Part shown: positions 1-6,506 of the stretch, one piece after another
How the letters are laid out: each line of letters starts with the position of its first letter
How positions within the stretch are numbered: position 1 is the first letter of the stretch
From: Solirubrobacterales bacterium
Lineage (GTDB): Bacteria > Actinomycetota > Thermoleophilia > Solirubrobacterales > Solirubrobacteraceae
Length of the DNA: 20,073 nucleotides
Assembly (NCBI GenBank): GCA_003244035.1
Contig: QHBV01000139.1
Span: forward strand, 889 to 20,961
Direction: 5' to 3'
Notes under the pieces: generated by a model
Databases searched by the model: none
What the model saw: the letters and a program-made list of their open reading frames with translations, nothing else
What the model was told of the DNA's origin: nothing
Translations under genes and position numbers: made by a program

Positions 1-360
1 GTCAACCAGGTCGAGCTCCATCCCCGTCTCCAGCAGGCTCAGTTGCGACGCTTCCACGAGCAGCATGGGATCCTGACCGAGGCCTGGAGCCCGCTCGGGC
101 AGGGCGCGATCCTGGACGAGCCGACGATCTTGCGGATCGCCGAGGAGCTGGGGCGAACGGCAGCCCAAGTCGTGCTGCGCTGGCACGTCCAGCTCGGCAA
201 CATCGTGATTCCGAAATCCGTTACGCCGGCGCGGATCGAGGAGAACTTCCGGATCTTCGACTTCGAGCTCGACGAGGAGCACATGCGCGCAATCGAGGGC
301 CTCGACGCCGGCGACGGCGGCCGGATCGGCCCCGACCCGGTGACGTTCGCGGTGGTGTAG
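1..360 (+). CDS. Aldo/keto reductase, C-terminal part (5' end outside window)
   Basis: The frame is open from base 1 and ends at TAG 358-360, giving the last 119 residues of a protein that normally has about 270-280. It should be a cytosolic NADPH-dependent oxidoreductase acting on aldehydes or ketones, of the 2,5-diketo-D-gluconate reductase type. Visible family landmarks are the NQVELHP strand at the left edge, EAWSPLGQG, and the IPKSVTPARIEEN segment, which in this family contacts the 2'-phosphate of NADPH. The C-terminus is short (DAGDGGRIGPDP), as in the bacterial AKR5-type enzymes. The catalytic Tyr and Lys lie upstream and cannot be checked. Substrate cannot be inferred. The gene converges on a small minus-strand gene, with a perfect hairpin at 362-394 between them. 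Confidence 0.93.
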   Translation, partial: VNQVELHPRLQQAQLRRFHEQHGILTEAWSPLGQGAILDEPTILRIAEELGRTAAQVVLRWHVQLGNIVIPKSVTPARIEENFRIFDFELDEEHMRAIEGLDAGDGGRIGPDPVTFAVV

Positions 361-361
361 C

Positions 362-394
362 GAACGCCGGCATTCTCGCGTGTGGCCGGCGTTC
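362..394. terminator. Hairpin terminator shared by two convergent genes
   Basis: GAACGCCGGC (362-371) and GCCGGCGTTC (385-394) pair perfectly over 10 bp with a 13-base loop. The hairpin starts one base after the aldo/keto reductase stop and lies 5 bases from the stop of the small minus-strand gene (399-560). There is no U-tract on either strand, as is common in high-GC actinobacteria. Confidence 0.65.
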
Positions 395-398
395 TGCC

Positions 399-560
399 TC
401 AGATCCCCCCGCGCGCGGCGATGTAGCCCGCGAACGCCGCCGCTACCGTGATCACCGCCGGCCGAGCCCGCAGCCAGAGCGCCCCGTGGTGGCGCCGGCG
501 TGCCAGCTCACGGCGCGAGCACGAGCTGATGAAGACTTTTTGGCTCTCCATTTCCTCCAT
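399..560 (-). CDS. Small single-span membrane protein (53 residues), function unknown
   Basis: The minus-strand ATG at 560-558 opens a 53-codon frame ending in TGA at 401-399. The start is supported by a Shine-Dalgarno-like AGGAGAG shortly upstream and by a candidate promoter at 602-630. The product begins MEEMESQKVF, has a strongly basic middle (SRRELARRR) and ends with a hydrophobic stretch, PAVITVAAAFAGYIAA at about residues 33-48, followed by RGGI*. That predicts one C-terminal membrane helix, with the charged N-terminus in the cytoplasm by the positive-inside rule. I recognise no family. Without this gene, 361-741 would be an empty 380-base gap. Its convergent position against the reductase with a shared hairpin also supports a real transcription unit. 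The alternative is a chance open frame, since it is short. Confidence 0.45.
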   Translation of the reverse strand: MEEMESQKVFISSCSRRELARRRHHGALWLRARPAVITVAAAFAGYIAARGGI

Positions 561-601
561 TGACTCTCCTCGCCTCGTTGCCTGGGCTTCGCGTGCGCAC
601 G

Positions 602-630
602 ATCCAACTCGCGTGCGTGCGCGCAGTCAA
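602..630 (-). promoter_or_regulatory. Candidate sigma-70-type promoter for the 53-residue gene
   Basis: On the minus strand TTGACT (630-625) is followed 17 bases later by TTGGAT (607-602). The -35 matches 5 of 6 consensus bases; the -10 is weak. Predicted initiation near 595 would leave a leader of about 35 bases containing the Shine-Dalgarno of the gene starting at 560. Confidence 0.35.
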
Positions 631-702
631 GCGGAGCCACCGGACGGAACCCGCAAATTGGCGCAACTCCGTGACAGCCGAGCCGGCGTCGGCGGCCGCC
701 AT

Positions 703-708
703 TATGCT
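703..708 (+). promoter_or_regulatory. Candidate -10 element of the biotin operon
   Basis: TATGCT fits the TANNNT pattern and lies about 20 bases before the ribosome binding site of the first operon gene. No good -35 is visible at the expected distance. I see no BirA-type operator (long AT-rich inverted repeat) in 561-741, so the mode of biotin control is not evident. Confidence 0.3.
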
Positions 709-726
709 GGCGTCCAACTCGAGCAC

Positions 727-733
727 AGGAGGG
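727..733 (+). promoter_or_regulatory. Ribosome binding site that fixes the TTG start at 742
   Basis: AGGAGGG lies 8 bases before the TTG at 742-744. The same frame is open from 448, but the upstream part has no ribosome binding site and encodes a low-complexity Arg/Ser-rich stretch. This site makes 742 the start. Confidence 0.85.
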
Positions 734-741
734 TCTGTCAC

Positions 742-954
742 TTGCCCAAGGTTGAGGCCCACATCACGGGCATCGTCTGGAAGGTCGAAGTCGAGGTCGG
801 CGACAGCGTCGAGGAGGGGGATACGGTAGCGGTGCTCGAGTCGATGAAGATGGAGATGCCCGTCGAGGCCGAGGATCCGGGCGTCGTCACCGAGATCCTG
901 TGCGTGGAGGGCCAGTCCGTGGCCGAGGGCGACACGCTCGTCGTACTCGGTTAG
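742..954 (+). CDS. Single-domain biotin carrier protein (biotinyl/lipoyl attachment domain, TB7.3-like)
   Basis: The TTG start gives a 70-residue protein that is essentially one biotinyl-attachment domain. The hallmark ESMKMEMPV contains the lysine that is biotinylated, flanked by two methionines, inside the usual duplicated beta-hammerhead (VEVGDSVEEGDTVAVLESMK and a C-terminal VAEGDTLVVLG). Size and sequence resemble the 71-residue biotinylated protein TB7.3 (Rv3221c) of Mycobacterium tuberculosis, as I recall it. It is far shorter than AccB of E. coli, which has a Pro/Ala-rich N-terminal arm. It would be a cytosolic substrate of biotin protein ligase and could be a carboxylase carrier or a free biotin acceptor. 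It lies 43 bases upstream of bioB, so the first gene of the biotin operon encodes a biotin-accepting protein. No carboxylase subunits are nearby. Confidence 0.9.
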   Translation: MPKVEAHITGIVWKVEVEVGDSVEEGDTVAVLESMKMEMPVEAEDPGVVTEILCVEGQSVAEGDTLVVLG

Positions 955-990
955 CGGTCGGTCTGCGGCGCCGGCGGAGCCGTCCGACCG
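955..990 (+). promoter_or_regulatory. Hairpin between the biotin carrier gene and bioB
   Basis: CGGTCGG (955-961) and CCGACCG (984-990) form a perfect 7-bp stem with a 22-base GC-rich loop that can itself fold around GGCGCC (968-973). The stem begins directly after the carrier stop codon and ends 7 bases before the bioB ATG, so it would cover the bioB initiation region. It could act as a partial terminator, an mRNA-stability element or an attenuator; nothing in the sequence decides. Confidence 0.4.
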
Positions 991-997
991 GGGGCTT

Positions 998-2140
998 ATG
1001 GTGCCGCGCGTGGCACCCCTGATCACACCCTCGCAGGCTCTCGCACTGGGCGAGCTCGAGGATCCCGCCGAGATCGAGGAACTGGTGCAGCGGGCCTGGC
1101 AGGCTCGCGTTGAGCGTTTCGCAGACGCAACCGACATGTGCTCGCTGGTCAACGCCAAGTCGGGAGGCTGCGCGGAGGACTGTGGCTTCTGCGCGCAGTC
1201 GCGTTACGCCGAGGCCGATACCCCGATGCACGCGATGATGGATCCCGAGCAGATCCTCGAGCACGCCCGGGCTGCCGAGGCGGCGGGAGCGCATCGATTC
1301 TGCATGGTCACCCAGGGCCAAGGGCTGTCCCGGCGCGACTTCGAGAAGGTGCTCGCGGGCGCCCGGCTCGTCGCCGAGCACACCAATCTCAAGCGCTGCG
1401 CCTCGATCGGCCACATCTCCACCGACCGCGCGAAGGCGCTGAAGAAGGCCGGTGTCCAGCGCGTGCACCACAACGTCGAGACGGCCGAGTCCTACTACCC
1501 GGAGGTCTCCACGACGGTCCGCTACGAAGGCCGCCTGCGAACGATCGAGGCGGTACGGGAGGCTGGGCTCGAGACCTGCGTCGGCGGGATCCTGAACCTC
1601 GGCGAGACCCGCGAGCAGCGCGTCGAGATGGCGTTCGAGCTCGCGCGGATCGACCCGACGAGCGTTCCGATCAACCTGCTCAATCCGCGCCCCGGCACCA
1701 AGTTCGGTGACCGCGAGCCGATGGACCCGTGGGAGGTGGTCAAGTGGATCGCGATCTTCCGCCTGATCCTGCCCGAAGCGCTGTTCCGCCTGTGCGGCGG
1801 CCGGGTCGAGAACCTGGGCGAGCTCCAGCGGATGGCGGTCAAGGCCGGCCTCAACGGTGTGATGATGGGCAACTTCTTGACGACGCTTGGAAACACCCCC
1901 GAGGAGGATCGCGCGACGTTCGAGGACCTGGGGCTCAACGTCGCCCGCCAGCCGGACAACGGCGCCAACCCGCGGCCGGACAACCGCGCCGGGTGGCTGC
2001 AGGGGGAGACGCCCGACGTCCTGGCAGCAGCGCTCGAGCCCGAGCCGACAGCGCTCGAGGTCCGCCTGTGGGACCCCTCCTCGCAGCTGCGCTTCAAGCG
2101 CAAGCGGGCCGCACGACGGCGACCGGATCTAGCCGCATGA
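998..2140 (+). CDS. bioB: Biotin synthase
   Basis: This radical-SAM enzyme inserts sulfur into dethiobiotin, the last step of biotin synthesis in the cytosol. The 380-residue product carries C58-AED-C62-GF-C65, the CX3CX2C motif of the SAM [4Fe-4S] cluster, in the context SGGCAEDCGFCAQS typical of BioB. Further family landmarks are HHNVETAESYYPE, GILNLGETREQRVEMA, PINLLNPRPGTKF, CGGRVENLGELQ and GLNGVMMGNFLTT. The C-terminus runs about 40 residues beyond the conserved core and ends in a basic stretch (FKRKRAARRRPDLAA), which is unusual but not unique. The ATG at 998 is preceded only by GGGGG; GTG codons at 1001 and 1010 are alternatives. The stop overlaps the bioF start as ATGA, implying translational coupling. 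The nearest upstream gene is the biotin carrier. Confidence 0.98.
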   Translation: MVPRVAPLITPSQALALGELEDPAEIEELVQRAWQARVERFADATDMCSLVNAKSGGCAEDCGFCAQSRYAEADTPMHAMMDPEQILEHARAAEAAGAHRFCMVTQGQGLSRRDFEKVLAGARLVAEHTNLKRCASIGHISTDRAKALKKAGVQRVHHNVETAESYYPEVSTTVRYEGRLRTIEAVREAGLETCVGGILNLGETREQRVEMAFELARIDPTSVPINLLNPRPGTKFGDREPMDPWEVVKWIAIFRLILPEALFRLCGGRVENLGELQRMAVKAGLNGVMMGNFLTTLGNTPEEDRATFEDLGLNVARQPDNGANPRPDNRAGWLQGETPDVLAAALEPEPTALEVRLWDPSSQLRFKRKRAARRRPDLAA

Positions 2141-3423
2141 TCGAGATCGAGGCACGGCTCGATGAGCTGAGAGCCCTCGGGCTCGAGCGCCGCACCAGTC
2201 TGGTCAGCGGGCCGCAGGGACCCCACGTCCTGCTCGACGGTAAGCCGGTCCTGCTGCTGTGCTCGAACAACTACCTCGGCCTCGCCGACGACCCGCGCGT
2301 GCGCGCGGCCGCCGCCGAGGCGGCGATGCGCTGGGGAGTTGGCGCTGGGGCGTCGCGACTCGTTTCCGGCACGATGACGATCCACCGCCGGCTGGAGCAG
2401 CGCCTTGCGGCGTTCGAGCGCCGCCAGGCGGCGCTCCTCTTCGGCTCGGGCTACCTCGCCAATACGGGGGTGATCTCCGCACTCGCGCGGCCCGGCGATG
2501 TGGTCTTCTCCGACGAGCTCAACCACGCGTCGATCATCGACGGGTGTCGGCTCTCTCGGGCCGAGGTGTTCGTATACAACCACTGCGACCTGGAGCACCT
2601 GCGCTGGGGGATCGGCCGCGCGGAGGGCCGTGGCGCGCTGGTCGCAACCGACGGGGTGTTCTCGATGGACGGGGATGTCGCGCCGCTGGCGGAGATCGCG
2701 GAGCTCGCGGCCCGCCACCGCATGCGCGTGCTCGTCGACGAGGCGCACGGGACCGGGGCCCTCGGGCCGGGCGGCCGCGGCGCGGCCGCCGCGGCGGGGG
2801 TCGAGGAGCAGGTGGACGTGATCGTCGGGACGCTCGGCAAGGCGCTCGGGTCCTACGGCGCGTTCGTCGCCTGTGATAGCACGATGGCGCGTTACCTCGT
2901 AGGCGCGGCGCGCACGTTCATCTTCTCGACCGCCCTGCCCCCACCGGCCGCGGCCGCCGCGCTGGCCGCGCTGGAGCTGCTGCAGGAGCGTCCTGAGCGC
3001 GTGCACAAGCTGGCCGCGAACGCCGCTGTGCTGCGGACCGAGCTCGAGCGAGAGGGCTTTGACCTGCGCGGCGCGCGGACCCAGATCGTGCCACTCGTGA
3101 TCGGCGAGCCCGGACTCGCGACCGCGATCTGCGAGGCGGCGCGCAGGCGCGGCGTGTTCGCCCAGGCGATCCGCCCACCCACCGTCCCGCCGATGACCTC
3201 GCGCCTTCGGCTCGCGGTGATGGCCTCCCACCGCGAGCAGGAGCTGCGCACCGCCGCCCGGATGCTCGGAACCGCCGCACGCGCCTGCGGTCTGCCGTTG
3301 CGGGGGGCTGGGGCACGGCCGCTGGAGCCCGCTCGCCCCGCGCAGACGCGTCATGCGCTGGCCGCCGCGCCGGCGCAGCCGGGACGCCGAGAGGTCTTCG
3401 ACGTCGAGGTCCGGGCGGCGTGA
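2137..3423 (+). CDS. bioF: 8-amino-7-oxononanoate synthase
   Basis: A cytosolic PLP enzyme that condenses pimeloyl-CoA or pimeloyl-ACP with alanine to give 7-keto-8-aminopelargonate. The 428-residue product has the alpha-oxoamine synthase signatures: CSNNYLGL at 42-49, DELNHASIIDG at 126-136, DEAHGTGALG at 201-210 and GTLGKALGSYGAF at 231-243. Lys235 is the expected Schiff-base residue and His204 lies in the DEAH motif. The ATG at 2137-2139 overlaps the bioB stop. The conserved fold ends near residue 385, leaving about 40 extra residues rich in Pro, Ala and Arg with no recognisable domain. Acyl specificity cannot be read from the sequence, and no pimelate-forming genes lie in the window. KBL or serine palmitoyltransferase paralogues are excluded mainly by context. 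Confidence 0.96.
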   Translation: MIEIEARLDELRALGLERRTSLVSGPQGPHVLLDGKPVLLLCSNNYLGLADDPRVRAAAAEAAMRWGVGAGASRLVSGTMTIHRRLEQRLAAFERRQAALLFGSGYLANTGVISALARPGDVVFSDELNHASIIDGCRLSRAEVFVYNHCDLEHLRWGIGRAEGRGALVATDGVFSMDGDVAPLAEIAELAARHRMRVLVDEAHGTGALGPGGRGAAAAAGVEEQVDVIVGTLGKALGSYGAFVACDSTMARYLVGAARTFIFSTALPPPAAAAALAALELLQERPERVHKLAANAAVLRTELEREGFDLRGARTQIVPLVIGEPGLATAICEAARRRGVFAQAIRPPTVPPMTSRLRLAVMASHREQELRTAARMLGTAARACGLPLRGAGARPLEPARPAQTRHALAAAPAQPGRREVFDVEVRAA

Positions 3424-4181
3424 GCGTCCTCGCCGAAGCTCGCGATCACGTGCCGTTCCACGCGCCTGCGCGGGAAGCCGCGCCCGGGCTGTTCGTGACC
3501 GGGACCGGCACCGGGGTCGGCAAGACGGTGCTGGCGGCGGCGATCACCGCGGCCCTGCGGGCCCGCGGCGTCGCGGTGAGGGTTCGAAAGCCCGTGCTCA
3601 CAGGGCTCGACGAGCCCTGTGATCCAAACTGGCCCCGAGATCACGAGCTGCTCGCCGCAGCGGCAGGATCCGCTCCCGAACAGGTCGCGCCGCTGCGCTA
3701 CGGGCCCGCGGTCTCGCCTCAGCTCGCCGCGGAGCTGACCGGCCGTCCGATCGGCCCACAGCAGCTGCGATCGATCGTCGCCGCCTCCGGACCGGGATTC
3801 GAGACCTGGATCATCGAAGGCGTCGGCGGGCTGCTCGTGCCACTCGCCGATGACTACGACGTGCGCCGGCTGGCATGCGATCTCGGCCTGCCGCTGCTGA
3901 TCGCGGCCCGCCCCGGACTGGGCACCGTCAACCACACGCTGCTGACGCTCGAGGCCGCGCGCAGCGCCGGCCTGGATGTCGCGGCCGTCGTGCTGACCCC
4001 GTGGCCACAGGCTCCAACCGAGCTAGAGCGATCGAATCGGAGGACGATCGAGGATCTCGGCCGGGTCTCGGTCCAGGCGCTGCCCACGATCGAACGCGCC
4101 GAGCCGGAGCTGCTGGCCGCCGCGGGTGCCACGCTCCCGCTCGAGCGCTGGCTATGGCCCCACGGCGCACCGCTTCGCTAG
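3420..4181 (+). CDS. bioD: Dethiobiotin synthetase
   Basis: An ATP-dependent carboxylase that closes the ureido ring of 7,8-diaminopelargonate to make dethiobiotin. The 253-residue protein has the P-loop GTGTGVGKT at residues 28-36 (Lys35), then KPVLTG, and EGVGGLLVPL, the segment that in this family binds substrate carbamate and Mg2+. The C-terminal half is GLPLLIAARPGLGTVNHTLLTLEAAR, also typical. The start is GTG at 3420, overlapping the bioF TGA as GTGA. An N-terminal extension of about 20 residues precedes the P-loop strand. The stop codon TAG at 4179-4181 also forms the first half of a TAGCTT -10 box for the next gene. The gene closes the bioB-bioF-bioD block. Confidence 0.97.
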   Translation: MSVLAEARDHVPFHAPAREAAPGLFVTGTGTGVGKTVLAAAITAALRARGVAVRVRKPVLTGLDEPCDPNWPRDHELLAAAAGSAPEQVAPLRYGPAVSPQLAAELTGRPIGPQQLRSIVAASGPGFETWIIEGVGGLLVPLADDYDVRRLACDLGLPLLIAARPGLGTVNHTLLTLEAARSAGLDVAAVVLTPWPQAPTELERSNRRTIEDLGRVSVQALPTIERAEPELLAAAGATLPLERWLWPHGAPLR

Positions 4182-4184
4182 CTT
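4179..4184 (+). promoter_or_regulatory. -10 box TAGCTT for a predicted leaderless transcript
   Basis: TAGCTT ends 6 bases before the ATG at 4191, so transcription should begin at or next to the start codon. There is no Shine-Dalgarno in the gap (CACTCC). The bioA gene shows the identical box and spacing. The TAG is at the same time the bioD stop codon. Confidence 0.5.
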
Positions 4185-4190
4185 CACTCC

Positions 4191-4739
4191 ATGGCCCGGT
4201 TTTGCCTTGCGCTCGCAACGCTGCTGGCGACGCTCGCCCTCCCGACGGCGCTCGCGCTCGCCAGCCCCTACACGGAAGTGCTCAAGACCTACGAGACACT
4301 GGGCGCGATCCCCCCATGCAAGTATTCGAGTCCGGAGCTGGAAAGCGCGCTGAAGGGCGTGAGCACATTCGGAGCCCAGTACGGCGCAGACTTCACCGAC
4401 GCAGTCCGGTCGGCCCTCACCCTGCGCGCCGGCGGGCGGTGCGCGGCGCGCAGCTCGCTCCCGCTGATTCGGACGGCCAGGACGCCCCCTAATGCCGCCG
4501 GTGGCCCCGTCGCTGGCGGCCCGCTCACGGCGGCGACCAACGCCAGCTTGCCGGCGCCGTTCGCCTTGCTGGCCGCGCTCGCCGGGATCGTCGCGTTGAT
4601 CGCCGCGACCGGCGCGATCGCGCGGCTACGCGGTTGGGAGCTGGCTCCGGCTGACAGATGGCGGCATGCCTGGGGCGAGGCTGGCTACAGAGCCCGCAGC
4701 GCCTGGGGCGAGCTCGCCGACCGGCTGCGCTCGCGGTAG
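4191..4739 (+). CDS. Exported protein with C-terminal membrane anchor, function unknown
   Basis: I do not recognise a family for this 182-residue product. It starts with a clear signal peptide (MARFCLALATLLATLALPTALALA, about residues 1-24, cleavage likely before SPYTEV). Next is a domain of about 75 residues with two cysteines, C43 in IPPCKYS and C84 in GGRCAAR, which could form a disulfide outside the cytoplasm. A Pro/Gly/Ala linker precedes a hydrophobic segment at about 122-145 (FALLAALAGIVALIAATGAI), followed by an Arg- and Trp-rich tail (RWRHAWGEAGYRARSAWGELADRLRSR). The layout suggests an extracellular N-terminal domain, one span and a short cytoplasmic tail. It follows bioD by 9 bases but probably has its own promoter at 4179-4184. 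It converges on the glycoside hydrolase gene. No role in biotin synthesis is apparent. Confidence 0.85.
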   Translation: MARFCLALATLLATLALPTALALASPYTEVLKTYETLGAIPPCKYSSPELESALKGVSTFGAQYGADFTDAVRSALTLRAGGRCAARSSLPLIRTARTPPNAAGGPVAGGPLTAATNASLPAPFALLAALAGIVALIAATGAIARLRGWELAPADRWRHAWGEAGYRARSAWGELADRLRSR

Positions 4740-4761
4740 CGTCGTCGATCGTGGCCGGCGG

Positions 4762-4779
4762 CGCGAGGCCGCGTTCGCG
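4762..4779. terminator. Weak hairpin between convergent genes
   Basis: CGCGA (4762-4766) and TCGCG (4775-4779) pair with an 8-base loop in the 42-base gap between two convergent stops (4739 and 4782). The stem is only 5 bp, so it is a weak terminator candidate. Confidence 0.25.
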
Positions 4780-4781
4780 TG

Positions 4782-6437
4782 TCAGCTGCTGCGAACGGCG
4801 ACGCTGCGACTCCAATAGGGCACTCGCGTCGGTGAGATCCACGCGATCCGCACCGAGCCGGTTCCGGGCAGCTTCACGTTGGCGGTGACGAATCCATTCG
4901 GATCCTTGGTCGTGACGGTCGTAAGCGTGCGGAAGCCCCCACTACTCCCGCGCCACTGGATCAGCGCCCGCTGGGTGGTGTTGTTCGGGGCCAGGCGCAG
5001 CATCCCCCAGACCATCACTGAGCTGCCGGCGCTCGCCACCGGGTCGGGGATGAAGATCGGCAGGGGGTACGTGTAGAGCGAAGGCTTCGCCTTCCCGTTC
5101 AGGAACAGCAGGCCCGTCTGGAACGTCGACCAATACCCCAGGGTGCCGGGCGGGTAGTTGCGATCCGGTGCCGAGTCGACGAGCAGGAACTGGGCGAACG
5201 AGCTGATCCGCGGGTCCTTCCAGGCCATGTACTGCGCCTGGTCCAGGTATCGCGCCTGCCGTTGCAGGCTGACCCCCCGGAACGGGTTGGGCGGGTTCGT
5301 CTCATACCCGTACTCGGTCACCCAGATCGGGAGCTGGCGGTGCACGCCATAGGCCTGAAGGCTGCGGTCGAGCCCGTTCTCCAAGCGGGACAGGTCGGCC
5401 AGCGGCACGAAGTTCGGATCGCGCGGGAAGTGCACGCTCGGGGGCAGGAAGAAGAAGTACGGGTGGTGAGCGAAGCCGCTGGCCTGAAACAGCCCCGGGT
5501 GAGCGCTCGCGAACGCGCTGGGGCTGCCCGTCTGGGGACAGTGCAGCGCCGCCGCCGGCGCCCCACGCAGCGGCCGGAAGCTGCCATCGACGCAGTACAG
5601 AGCACGGAGGAACACCATCGGGCGCATCGGATCTTGGGGCCTTTGCGTGCTGACCCCCTCGGGGGCGAGCTCGCCGATCAGGACCGTGTCGCTCGACGGA
5701 GCGTGGCCAGTCCGCTCCAGCGCCGAGAACGCCGCGTCAACGTACTGGCGGTAGAGCCGCGGGGAGTCCGCGACAGTGGTCCCCGCGGTCGCGCGCCACT
5801 GCGGCGCCAACCACCCCGCCTGGTTGGGCTCGTTCCAGATCGTCCAGAAGCTCACCCGCGGCAGCGGGTTGTGACCCGCATATGCGCCCGTCGCCGCGGC
5901 GTACGTGCCGCTGTAACGCCGGCCCATCGCGGTCACGAACTGACCGAAGGCCGTCGCCGAAGGGCGGTAGTGATTGACGAACTTGGCGCTAGGGGCCCGC
6001 CTCGCCATCGCCCACAATGGCCCGGGGGCGGTGAGGTTGAAGTCGACGGCGATTCCGCTCGCGCGGGCGAGCACAGCCACGCGATCGTAATTGGTCCATG
6101 CCGCCGCAGGGTAAGCGGCGGGGTCGGTGGCTTCGAAGTGCCTGGGCCGCACGCGGGAGAGGCTGTCGGGAGCGATCGCGGACCACAGGATCGTCACGCG
6201 GATCCGGTCGACCCCCAGGGCACGAAGCGTGCGGAGCGTCTTCTCGACGGTGGGCGTCGGCGAGTACAGGAGGAACTGGTCGTCCTGGAAGATCGACTCG
6301 ACCGTACGGGGCGCCGATTTGGAAGAGGACCCTCCAAGCGCGAGCACGAGGACCACCGCGATCACTCCGAGCACGACCAGGACCACGCCCACGCGCACCA
6401 GGATCTGGGTGATGAGGGCGCCGCGAGGTCGATTCAC
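4782..6437 (-). CDS. Membrane-anchored glycoside hydrolase of clan GH-A type
   Basis: The 551-residue product starts with GTG at 6437-6435. Residues 11-34 (QILVRVGVVLVVLGVIAVVLVLAL) form an N-terminal anchor, followed by a Gly/Ser linker and an extracytoplasmic catalytic domain. The TIM-barrel hallmarks of clan A retaining glycosidases are present: RIRVTILWSAIAP near 79-90, FWTIWNEPNQ with Glu203 as likely acid/base, and LPIWVTEYGYET with Glu375 as likely nucleophile. This is the GH5/GH39/GH51-like layout, but I cannot assign a family or substrate. From about residue 450 a beta-rich C-terminal domain follows (PDPVASAGSSVMVWGMLRL onward). Single cysteines near 282 and 300 could pair. Neighbours are convergent (4191-4739) or divergent (bioA, 69-base gap), so it is a stand-alone gene interrupting the biotin genes. 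No clear ribosome binding site is visible. Confidence 0.85.
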   Translation of the reverse strand: MNRPRGALITQILVRVGVVLVVLGVIAVVLVLALGGSSSKSAPRTVESIFQDDQFLLYSPTPTVEKTLRTLRALGVDRIRVTILWSAIAPDSLSRVRPRHFEATDPAAYPAAAWTNYDRVAVLARASGIAVDFNLTAPGPLWAMARRAPSAKFVNHYRPSATAFGQFVTAMGRRYSGTYAAATGAYAGHNPLPRVSFWTIWNEPNQAGWLAPQWRATAGTTVADSPRLYRQYVDAAFSALERTGHAPSSDTVLIGELAPEGVSTQRPQDPMRPMVFLRALYCVDGSFRPLRGAPAAALHCPQTGSPSAFASAHPGLFQASGFAHHPYFFFLPPSVHFPRDPNFVPLADLSRLENGLDRSLQAYGVHRQLPIWVTEYGYETNPPNPFRGVSLQRQARYLDQAQYMAWKDPRISSFAQFLLVDSAPDRNYPPGTLGYWSTFQTGLLFLNGKAKPSLYTYPLPIFIPDPVASAGSSVMVWGMLRLAPNNTTQRALIQWRGSSGGFRTLTTVTTKDPNGFVTANVKLPGTGSVRIAWISPTRVPYWSRSVAVRSS

Positions 6438-6461
6438 GCCTCTAGCCTGTCAGAGAAGCGC

Positions 6462-6482
6462 GTCGGATGACTTCGTTCCGAC
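6462..6482. promoter_or_regulatory. Imperfect operator-like inverted repeat in the bioA promoter region
   Basis: GTCGGA (6462-6467) and TCCGAC (6477-6482) are perfect inverted arms separated by 9 bases. They cover the place where the bioA -35 would lie, in the gap between the divergent glycoside hydrolase and bioA. In DNA this GC-rich 6-bp arms arise easily by chance. Confidence 0.2.
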
Positions 6483-6494
6483 CGGGACGCGAGC

Positions 6495-6500
6495 TAGCTT
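6495..6500 (+). promoter_or_regulatory. -10 box TAGCTT for a predicted leaderless bioA transcript
   Basis: TAGCTT is followed by 6 bases (GACCTC) and then the GTG start of bioA at 6507. Box and spacing equal those before 4191. No Shine-Dalgarno fits, and no convincing -35 is seen. Confidence 0.5.
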
Positions 6501-6506
6501 GACCTC

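Noticed and set aside
448..741. Upstream in-frame extension of the biotin carrier starting at 448
   Set aside because: The extension is Arg/Ser-rich, unlike any carrier domain, has no ribosome binding site, and AGGAGGG fixes the start at TTG 742.
561..741. BirA-type biotin operator upstream of the operon
   Set aside because: No long AT-rich inverted repeat of the known type is present; only GC-rich chance palindromes were seen.
1522..3354. Long minus-strand open frame (610 codons) under bioB and bioF
   Set aside because: It lies antisense to two certain genes, is Arg/Gly/Ala-rich without any domain, and is explained by high GC content removing stops.
5262..6470. Long plus-strand open frame (402 codons) opposite the glycoside hydrolase
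   Set aside because: Composition is Arg/Gln/Glu-rich low complexity, with no motif; the minus-strand frame has clear catalytic motifs.
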